Shown one piece after another: positions 56,072 through 64,000 of a DNA stretch of 64,000 nt; the stretch's first letter is position 1; each line of letters starts with the position of its first letter. Origin of the DNA: Acestrorhynchus altus (Eukaryota > Chordata > Actinopteri > Characiformes > Acestrorhynchidae); contig CM067503.1 in assembly GCA_034509495.1 (NCBI GenBank), forward strand, positions 25,799,768 to 25,863,767, given 5' to 3'. Both the position numbers and the translations under genes were made by a program. The notes under the pieces were generated by a model. It ran no database searches. It saw only the letters and a program-made list of their open reading frames with translations, and had not been told where the DNA came from.

Positions 56072-57434
56072 CAGTGCTGTAAAAAGTATTTGTTGCATTC
56101 CCATTCCAGTTAGATTCTCCTAATCAACTCGTTACCTGCATTAAAGACAGCTGTCTTAAATTGTCACCTTTATAAAAGACCACAGTCCACAGACTCAGTT
56201 AATCAGTAAGACTCTAACCTCTACAACATGAGCAAGACCAAAGAGCTTTCTAAGGATGTCAGGGACAAGATCATAGACCTGCAAAAGGCTGGAATGGGCT
56301 ACAAATCCATAAGTAAGATGTTTGATGAGAACTGTTGGTGCAATAGTAAGAAATTGGAAAAAATACAAAATGACTATCAATAGATTTCGAACTGGGGCTC
56401 CATGCAAAATCTCACATCGTGGGGTGTCCTTGATCATGAAGGTGAGAGATCAGCCTAAAACTACACGGGGGCAACTTGTTAATGATCTCAAGGCAGCTGG
56501 GACAACAGTCACCAAGAAATCCATTGGTAACTCATATAATAATGGATTAAAATCCTGCAGTGCCTGCAAGGTCCCCCTGCTCAAGAAGGCACATGAGCAG
56601 GCCTGTCTGAAGGTTGCCAGTGAACACCTGGATGATTCTGAGAGTGACTGGGAGGAGGTGATGCCGTCAGATGAGACAAAAATTGAGCTCTTTTGCATTA
56701 ACTTAACTCACTGTGTTTGGAGGAAGAGAAACACTGATTCTAACCCAAAGAACACTGTCCCCACTGTCAAGCATGGAAGTCGAAACATTATGTTTTGGGG
56801 GGTTTTTCTCTGCTAAGGGCAAAGGACTACTTCACTGCATCAATGGGAGCATGGATGGAGCCATAAAATCCCGAGTGACAACCTCCACCAGGACATTAAA
56901 AATGGGTCGTGGATGGGACTTCCAGCATAACAATGACCCAAAACATACAGCCAAGGCAACAAAGGAGTGGCTAAAAAGAACATTAAGGTCATGAAGTGGT
57001 CTAGCCTGTCTCCAGAACTTAATCCCATAGAAAACCTATGAAGGGAGATGAAGCTCCGAGTTGCTAAGTGACAGCCTCAAAAACATAATGATTCAGAGAT
57101 GATCTGTAAAGAGGAGTGGACCAAAATTCCTCCTGACATGTGCGCAAACCTCATCATCAACTTCAAAAAACGTCTGACTGCTGTGCTTGCCAACAAGGGT
57201 TTTGCCACCAAGAATTAAGTCTTATTTGCGAGAGGGATCAACTACTTATTTCTCTCTTCAAAATGCAAATAAATTAATATAATTTATACAATGTGAGTTT
57301 TGGATTTTATTTTGATATTCTGTCTCTGACTGTTAAAATGAACCTACCCTTAAAATTATAGACTGTTCATGTCTTTGTTAGTGGGCAAACTTCAAAATCA
57401 GAAAAGGGTCAAATATTCCTTTTTTCCTTCACTC
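56072..57434 (+). mobile_element. Tc1 transposon, inactivated
   Basis: TA (56070-56071) precedes CAGTGCTGTAAAAAGTATTT at the left. The right end AAAAGGGTCAAATATTCC...CTTCACTC is followed by TA (57435-57436). The two ends do not match each other well: the left resembles a CAGTGCTGTGAAAAAGT-type TIR and the right a CAGTGAGGGAAAAAAGT-type TIR. Most of the left TIR is missing. One transposase pseudogene lies inside. Confidence 0.85.
56228..57218 (+). pseudogene. Tc1 transposase pseudogene
   Basis: Starts MSKTKELSKDVRDKIIDLQK and ends ANKGFATKN with a natural TAA, giving a near full-length copy of the same transposase subgroup as 16630-17646. Damage is clear: frameshifts near 56320, 56800 (after a G-run) and 56973, and in-frame TGA stops at the Trp of NPIENLW (about 57040) and near 57068. 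The second catalytic Asp is Asn (AAC, 56929-56931) in the HNNDPKH motif. The first Asp (PSDETKIELF) and the Glu (NPIEN) remain. It cannot be functional. Confidence 0.92.
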
Positions 57435-57579
57435 TAGTTTAAGGCAAAAATATGAATTACACATGAATTGTAATTAGAACACATTTACCTATTAAACATC
57501 TTCTAGGTCTTCATAGTAGCTGAAGAATTCTGAAAATCTATAAATAAGTTCATTGGACAAAAAATTGTCACCTTGTGTG

Positions 57580-58070
57580 TTTCAGGTGGTACTTTAGGCT
57601 TTGACAGATGTTTTTGCATGAGGGTAAATACCTGCAGTGTATGACAGGATTAATAGATTGAGAAGATGTGGAACAGTGCAGTGACTGCCTTGTTTGATGA
57701 GTGGAAAATGGGTCACAAAGCAGATGTTAATTATTGGCTGAAAGTAGTGATTGCATTTGGGTGTGATTGCATTTGGGAGCTGAATTTGCAGGTGTATTGA
57801 AAGGTACACTCATACAGGTTTATCAGCAGAGGCAGGAATCATTTCCTCAAAATTGTGGCGAAACAATGAAAACACAAAGTTCTATTGCATGTCTCTCAGA
57901 TGTTGACAGTGTGCAGAGTGATCTTTCAGATATTGGTTATGAAGGACCTGTGCTGTGCTGTGCATGCTTAGAAGCAAATCGTTTTCATTCACAAATGAAA
58001 CATGCTTGTGGTCCCTGTCCCAGTTTTATTTTTTGTTTACATGGCTCTATTTTTTACTTAATTTCCAATT
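57580..58070 (+). mobile_element. unclassified dispersed repeat, copy 2
   Basis: Matches the reverse complement of 50530-50995 in several blocks: GTGGAAAATGGGTCACAAAG at about 57700, the GVLKGTLIQVYQQRQESF frame from about 57788, and CAAATCGTTTTCATTCACAA at about 57976. The plus frame 57767-58070 is open: SDVDSVQSDLSDIGYEGPVL, then CCACLEANRFHSQMKH. Order is the same in both copies. No TIR, LTR or RT motif seen. It might be a decayed transposon gene or a retrocopy of an unknown host gene. Confidence 0.5.
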
Positions 58071-58073
58071 GTA

Positions 58074-58150
58074 GTTGTTGTTGTTGTTGTTGTTGTTGTT
58101 CTTCTTCTTCTTCTTCTTCTTCTTCTACTACTACTACTACTACTACTACA
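58074..58150. repeat. triple trinucleotide array (GTT)n(CTT)n(CTA)n
   Basis: About nine GTT units (58074-58100), eight CTT units (58101-58124) and eight CTA units (58125-58149) in succession. In the open frame they translate to runs of Cys, Ser and Thr. Confidence 0.96.
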
Positions 58151-58705
58151 TCAACTGAAACATCAAAAACTACTCATACTATCAAAAGCAGAATACATGT
58201 TTTATTGAATTCTAGAATAAGTTTGACAACAAACTGTTTGTCCAGACACATTGTTTAGACACAATGCTCATCATTTTGTCTCTAATCTATCCTTAATGTC
58301 TTAACTAGTAAGGGGTCAGGAGTTGATCAGATTATATATGTCCATGTTGCTCTGCCTGTTGGTTTTAGTTGTGATGTTTATGCAGTTGTGTAGGTAATTT
58401 TCTATGCTTCTCCATGTATGCTCTTTTCCAATGTAGGAGTAGAAGCCTGAATGCAGTTCAATGACTGACAAGTCATAGAGGAAGCATATAGGCAGAAACC
58501 AGTCAGACATGATTTGTTAAACTGTTGTTTACACAGTGTACTTGGACAGCTCAACACACTTGGAGAAGAACACTAAGCAAATTGATGGGAGGAAAAGGAG
58601 GGTCATCCTGCCCTCTCAGAGAAAGCAAGGCCACATGATATAAAGATGGTATCAGTGTTCAGATGGCTGGAGCATCACTTTGGAAACAAAGATGCAATAC
58701 TGAGC
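58151..58705. other. unannotated sequence
   Basis: No recognised feature. Confidence 0.4.
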
Positions 58706-58931
58706 AAGATCCCTTTGTGCTTAGAGCAGTGTTTCCCAACCCTGTTCCTGGAGGCACACCTGCCCTGCACATTTTAGCTTTAACACACCCCTTGCAACTC
58801 TGAAGGGCTTGTTAATAAGCTGATTAGTTGAATCAGGTGTGTGGGGAGCAGGTTAAGCTCTAAAACATGCAGAGCAGGTGTGCCTCCAGGAACAGAGTTG
58901 GGAAACACTGCTCTAAGCACAAAGGGATCTT
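58706..58931. mobile_element. palindromic MITE
   Basis: A 226-bp near-perfect inverted repeat from AAGATCCCTTTGTGCTTAGA to its reverse complement ending GCACAAAGGGATCTT, containing the CAGTGTTTCCCAACCCTGTT / CCTGGAGGCACACCTGCC arms known from a common fish MITE. The outer 16 bp on each side (ATCCCTTTGTGCTTAGAG) are also palindromic and extend beyond the CAGTG ends that I associate with the family. Confidence 0.85.
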
Positions 58932-59144
58932 TATAAGACTGAAAAAGGGTTTAGAACCTCAATTAGAACCCCAAGCCAGTTATGATGTTGATGTTTTCAT
59001 AGTTTGAAAAAATATATAAAAATGAGAGTAGTATTTATAAGAGAAACCTTTTAAAATTATTTTTGCATTTAAGGCCTAAAAACACTTGTTGAAGCCTGTT
59101 TTGACATGATAATCTGCAGTGGTTTTGAGCTGAAAATAAAGAAT
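58932..59144. other. unannotated sequence
   Basis: No recognised feature. Confidence 0.4.
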
Positions 59145-59438
59145 AATTTCTCATCCTTGTTTTGTTTATCTGCCCTAGTGCTTCTGAGCACATGTCCTGT
59201 CTCTGCCCATTCCCAGCTGTGTCTCTTTTGTAATCATGTCCAGGTGTCTGTAATTATGTCTGTTTCAGTCAGTTCTTGTCAGTCTACTGGTATACTTGTT
59301 GTATAGTGATGGTTAGTGTTAGTTGTCTGAGTATTTATGTATTTGTATTTATTTATGTATGTATTTCTTGTTAATTAAATCCACAACCCTGCAAGTATGT
59401 CAGCCTCTACCAGCCTGCTCAGTTCACCATCACTGACA
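59145..59438 (+). mobile_element. LTR fragment, same family as the 23.4 kb element
   Basis: CTCTGCCCATTCCCAGCTGT and GTCTCTTTTGTAATCATGTC match 28979-29215. The right end CAGTTCACCATCACTGACA matches the reverse complement of the 23371 LTR start (TGTCAGGATGGTGAGCTGAA). It therefore spans most of a solo LTR with a decayed left end. Confidence 0.65.
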
Positions 59439-59843
59439 GTGTCAATGACATCATTTACCCCCTCTTGCTGACCATTTGGAGTCTACAGAGCAGTAAACAT
59501 GCACTGGAAGTCTCTTTTGGCATTTAAACTGACTTTCAATTCAGCTGGAAATTAGTGGATTTTAAGTGTTTTCTGAGCTGGATTACTTGCTAATAATTCA
59601 TGATAAAGTGGTTAAATAGGGTAAGTCATTTTGCAGTAGGTGCGTTCCATTCTAAAGGCAGTTGAGTCATAAGGCAGCAATCTAACCGACAAGTTACCTT
59701 ATCAGGCAGCACATTTGGGACACCCATCAGAATCAGCGTACAAGACCACCTCTAGTTTGTTAGCTCCATTAACTCACAGCACACTTTCACTCAGGTTACC
59801 ATTTAGTTTACCTCAGTGTCTCAGTGGATCCCAGTCACACAGG
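59439..59843. other. unannotated sequence
   Basis: Around 59640-59730, GTGCGTTCCATTCTAAAGGC and AAGGCAGC blocks resemble the reverse complement of 61085-61200 and might be MITE ends. No gene seen. Confidence 0.35.
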
Positions 59844-59993
59844 ATGGATCCCAAAGTGGCTGCCGTGATTTTTCCTGCTCTAGCCCTTCTGTGTGGGTTT
59901 GTGTGTGAAGGGGAGAGGGTTGATTTAAGGACAAAGCATTTCCACTGCTGTTTTCACCCAGATGTTACTGATACAATTTACATATTCTTCTAA
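59844..59993 (+). CDS. hypothetical short frame with signal-peptide-like start
   Basis: The frame is 49 codons, starting MDPKVAAVIFPALALLCGFV. The ATG has A at -3 and G at +4 (CAGGATGG), a strong context. Residues 4-21 form a hydrophobic stretch after a short Lys-containing N-region, as in a signal peptide. It may be the first coding exon of a secreted or membrane protein with a splice donor such as GTGTGTGAAG near 59900, or an unspliced 49-residue frame ending YIFF. No TATA box, CpG island or downstream exon was found and I do not recognise the protein. Chance is a serious alternative. Confidence 0.2.
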   Translation: MDPKVAAVIFPALALLCGFVCEGERVDLRTKHFHCCFHPDVTDTIYIFF

Positions 59994-61679
59994 TTTAGCT
60001 GAAGTTATATATATTTGCCTCTACTTTCACTTTATGGACAGTTAAAATAATTTCTGATTAGCTAAATGATTGTAGAAATAAATGTAAGAATCATGCAGAC
60101 AGATTTAATAATATGTTTAATAAGCACATTTAAGCTCATATTCAAAATAAATTAGCCACTTCTATGGGGTATATAAGACATCATAGCTAAACTATTTCCT
60201 AAATATCAGTGGTTTATCAAAAAATAAGCTTCTTTATAAATCAGATTAAATACATCTTACCTTAGAAAATGTTTCATTCAAGAAAGCCTTAAACAATATT
60301 GGTTTGACACACTTGCTCACAAATAAAGACATTATATTTTGCACAAAATAACCCATATTAAATCACTGCTTTCACACAAATGCTAACAAATGTACTATTA
60401 ACTAGTACTGGATTTAGATACAAATAACCCCTAAAATAATACACAGGGTCATTAAATCCCTTTTAAAGAAACTTTCACACTTCAGTCGCTTTAGATAAAA
60501 ATATTTAAAGTGCTTTGTAAATATGTCTATTTGCAAATAAGTGTGAAATTTATCTGACAATACCCATAAGCTCTAATCTGATAATGCAATAAGCAGAATA
60601 AAAAGCAAAATGAACAAACTTTTAATTCCAGAATTATTAAAATATACAATAGCAGTGAGGTTTATGCTGTAATTCCGTGAAGAGAAGCTCCCTCCTCTGC
60701 CTTTATAAAGGTCTCTCTTTTGTCCCTGGGATCAGAATAATCTGAATTAGTTACAGAAGCTCACCATCAGAATTTGGCATTATTTACACACTTGCATCAC
60801 AATATTTAATATAAGACAATCATTTAGGATAACAGCACTAGCAGGCTAAGCTAACAATAGTTACAGCAGACTCTCAGTGTTTACTTAATAAATGAAGTGA
60901 ATTCCACCTGAAAACATCTTCAAATTATGTAATTATACAAATTTGATTAATGTAAGAGGCAATAGGTCACATATACAGAAAATAACAGTCCGCCATGTTT
61001 TTAAATCTGCTCACTGGATCATGAGTAGTGAATTGCATGCCAGGATTGCCTTCAGCGATAAGGATACACACACAGTCAGAATAAGGCCACTGCCTTGTTA
61101 AACAGCATATGCTGCCTTCCAAATGGAACAGTCCTTATCTCGGGAGCGCGCATATACTGCCCAGAAATTCTGCCCACATAGGCAACTGCCTTCAGAATTA
61201 AATGCACTGTGTGTATCATGTCTGTAGGTTACTCTGATCCCAAGACCAGCCCTGTCTCCAATATGTTGGTATCAATTATACAGCACTGGGGACCTAAATA
61301 GTAGAAATGGGCTGTGTGCAGGCTCTGAAAAGACACTAGATTATTCTGAGCATACTACATAAAAATAACCAAGACCTATGAGATTGGTCAAGCCAGCTGA
61401 CCTTCTTCTCTCAGGTTACAGATAAAAAGGTGTTACATCCTGAAAAGCGCTTTTTATGCAGGTTTAGCTTAAAAGGGCAGTGGCTGTTATTAATTTCATG
61501 AAACATGATTTGTGCTGTTTATAGGAAGTTCAAACTTCAGCTTTAAATAAAGGCCTTTATGATTTAAGAAGACTTTAATAGGCTTATGCCACTAAGGAAA
61601 GTAATGATCCAGACTTTAAAGTCTCCTCTGTAAGAGGCTTTCACAGGTGATATCTCTATTTGGATCAGCCATTTAGCAG
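59994..61679. other. unannotated sequence
   Basis: AT-rich. No gene or clear repeat except possible MITE-end-like sequence at 61085-61200. Confidence 0.4.
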
Positions 61680-62110
61680 ACCCTTTCATTCCCAGTCGCC
61701 GTGCGTTCGGCAGGTGCTTGGGAGAGCAGGTGGCATGCTGAAATAAATGGGGAGATGCAGTCAACCACACCTGCCATTTGAACCTAAACCCCCCTCTGAT
61801 CATGTCCATTACCCAAGCCACTGGGCCATGCTGTTGTAGCGCCACCGGAGCAGGCTGCGCTCTCTCCACTCTGACCTAATCTCTCTCCGTCTCGGGCTGC
61901 AGTCGACGGGAAGCGGCTTCTGCAGATGAGAGTCTGCCATTCGCTTTGATGTCTAGTGACAGAGAACAAATGTCTGCTTTCGGCTGAAGGCAGGGCTTGA
62001 TTTTCTGGCCCTCAAGGTCTATTCCAGTCCCCCCCTGCTGTGAAGTGTCAGAGTGGAGGCGAGCCAAGGGTGAGAGGTGTCGAGTGTGGGGGGGGGGGTG
62101 CAAGCTTCCA
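61680..62110. promoter_or_regulatory. candidate conserved noncoding element
   Basis: A GC-richer, low-repeat block in AT-rich surroundings, with PstI-like CTGCAG motifs, GGCTGCAGTCGACGGGAAGC, TGCCATTCGCTTTGATGTCT and ACAAATGTCTGCTTTCGGCT. Open frames on the minus strand (61564-62103) lack any domain. It resembles vertebrate conserved noncoding elements in texture only, so this is inference. A poly-G tract closes it at 62088-62098. Confidence 0.3.
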
Positions 62111-63679
62111 CATCCTCAAACAATAATAACAATCTGAGACAGGTCTCGGGAAGCCATTTTAGAGGATGTCACAAGCAAGCAAGAAGAGGAAACATTAGCT
62201 GTGTTGTCAGTGGTGCATACTGTTAACATTTGCATCTTATGGCATGTATAAGTAGTTAAGATTTTATGATGAGGATTGATGCTGCTGTCCTGATTTTTAT
62301 AAGCTGAGAGATTACTTTCATAATTTTTTACTTAACCATGTGATGAAATGTCAGCTAGTAGTTGACCTCAGAAAGCAGCTAAAATTCAGTTGTTACCAAC
62401 TTAGTTAAATCCATGTTTATTTGACAAGGAACCTTCCAGTACATGTTTACTGCTCTGTCCACATGTACATTTTCCACCTGAATGCAGGGGTGGGCCACTG
62501 ACACACATATTGGGATACTGAGGAAAACAAAAAAAGGAAGGGATGTTTTCTCTTCTTTTTTTGCTTAAAGTTAAAGTTAAAGTTTTTAAAATGAAACTCC
62601 TGAGGAGGGATTATACTGATACCTGCATAAATATACAGGTTTTTTTTAATTTTTATTTTTTTTATTTGGACTTATTACAAGTATTTTGAAGAACATATTA
62701 TAAATATAATTGTCAATATAATCATTACAAATAACTCATCAATATTCTTGAAATTTCATCTCAAATAAAGTTACAGTCTGTCTATATACATCATTGTGGA
62801 TGTTCGGAAACTACTTTGAGCTAAATGGACAGTAATGTAAATGCCTTGATACCTTGAAAAAATTAACATGATGCTTTCATCATGTAAACATGTAAAATGC
62901 AAACCTTGTATCTCACAAGACAATTGTTTTCAATGGATGGCCATCGAAGAAAAGCAAGAACTGACGACTAAGTGTAGGGTCTCTGTCTTTAAATTATAGG
63001 GTTTCTTAGTCATTGAGGACTAATGGAGGCACTCAGTATGAGGTAATCGGTAGTGAATGATCATGGAACATGGACCATGGATGGAGATGATGAGCTTGAC
63101 TTGTTACTTCTGTAGATCTTGCTGTCCACCTGTCTTTGCAGATGGACTGAGTGGTCCAGGTAGGCATCAGAAGCCTACATTGTAACCTCAGGAATACCTA
63201 CAGATGAGTCATGTATCACAGGCGAAGATTGTTCCAACTTTCCAGATCACCAATGCAAAAGCAGGCAGGGTTGCATAAACTGCCCAGTTATTTTTTGGTC
63301 CAGACAAAAATGTGTAAGACGACTGTTTGAAATCAAATAAAGTCACAGAGGGAGAAAGACATGGAGTTTGCTCACCAGGCCTAGTATGTTCTTGTATTTC
63401 CTACTAACTTCCATTTCTTGTGAGGGAGAATTAATGATATTTTGTTTGTCTGCAAAGAAAAAGTCGAGTGATGCAGTTCAATCTCAGAACCCATGCATCC
63501 TTTCTGCTTATTAGCATGATTGAACCAGCTGCTATGTATTTAGTGACTTATCACATAAGCCCTATGGAAATGCTCATAAAGAAACGTAATGAAAGAAGTA
63601 CATTTTTGTGTCATTAGTAAATTAGAATGAGACACTTGCAATCAGTGCACAAAAGCAAGCAGTCGTGCCTTAATGGTGT
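62111..63679. other. unannotated sequence
   Basis: No gene supported. Small tandem AAAGTT repeats at 62570-62586. Confidence 0.4.
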
Positions 63680-63960
63680 GATTGTATGTTCTAAATGACA
63701 GGATGGGAGACTGAATGGCTCCATCTCGCCAGAGAGAGAAGTAACTGTATTTTGACTGTGCCACCTGTCACATACAGAGACCGCTCAAACTGATAAGAGA
63801 CTTCAGAGCGAGGAAGGGGGCTGACACAGCGACAGGTATTGTACCTCATAAAAATGACTGAATGGCATCTCATTTGCACAGTGTATACAGAAGTAGATAA
63901 TAAAACATAAATGGCTTAATTGGAGCTGATTTTTGCTTCAGGTCCATCAATGCAGTGCTT
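63680..63960. promoter_or_regulatory. candidate conserved noncoding element
   Basis: Non-repetitive block with an E-box plus TGTCA (CCACCTGTCACATACAGAGA), GACCGCTCAAACTGATAAGA and a homeodomain-type TTAATTGGAG at about 63917. It has no coding frame with domain content. Regulatory role is inference from composition. Confidence 0.25.
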
Positions 63961-64000
63961 AATGATGTCTTTCATTCTTTTTTTGTATATATATTTGCAC

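Overview
This 64 kb window reads as vertebrate genomic DNA, almost certainly from a teleost fish. Several Tc1/mariner families occur beside L2-like and RTE/BovB-like LINE pieces, Ty3/Gypsy-like LTR elements and long CA, TA, CT, GATA and trinucleotide microsatellites, and there are no long bacterial-style reading frames. Some repeats are of types common in otophysan fish (characins, catfish, cyprinids), but that narrower placement is inference from memory.

No ordinary host gene could be supported. The only complete protein-coding gene is a Tc1-type transposase (338 residues, 16630-17646, +). It has its DDE triad, a TATA box, a poly(A) signal and two nearly identical terminal inverted repeats of about 200 bp, so it is a good candidate for a young autonomous transposon. 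It sits inside an older LTR-like repeat (15899-17871). One 49-codon frame at 59844 has a signal-peptide-like start and is the only host-gene hint, a weak one. The window is best read as intergenic or deep intronic DNA.

Layout. 0-5 kb: TA array, LINE 3' end, CA array, mostly unique DNA, Tc1-like fragment. 5.2-5.6 kb: possible regulatory block with a perfect RFX-type palindrome and four AGGAAGT motifs. 6.8-8.1 kb: decayed Tc1-like element (-). 10.2-12.1 kb: head-to-head pair of internally deleted Tc1-like copies. 13.2-14.7 kb: Tc1 tail and an L2-like LINE (-). 15.9-17.9 kb: LTR with the intact Tc1. 18.9-19.4 kb: Gypsy-like gag leader (-). 21-22.5 kb: Tc1-like fragment and LINE tail. 23.4-25.5 kb: compact LTR retroelement with 5-bp target-site duplications, carrying an L2-like insertion with its own 7-bp duplication. 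26.4-29.7 kb: LINE, SINE-like and LTR pieces. 30.5-32.7 kb: RTE-like LINE (-). 35.3 kb: tRNA-type SINE. 36.4 kb: Tc1 tail. 38.2 kb: LINE RT motif. 39.4-41.5 kb: Gypsy remnant with gag, RNase H and integrase traces. 41.8-42.9 kb: L2-like LINE 3' end. 44-46.5 kb: tetranucleotide arrays, LTR-like and Tc1-like fragments. 48.2 kb: MITE. 50.5 and 57.6 kb: two copies of a repeat I cannot classify. 52.0 kb: Tc1 N-terminal fragment. 53.9-55.2 kb: large foldback. 56.1-57.4 kb: Tc1 pseudogene. 58.1-59.4 kb: triplet arrays, palindromic MITE, LTR fragment. 59.6-64 kb: mostly unique, with two possible conserved noncoding blocks.

Taken together, most of the recognisable content is a record of repeated transposon invasion, with at least three nested insertions. 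The host-functional candidates are noncoding and remain inference.
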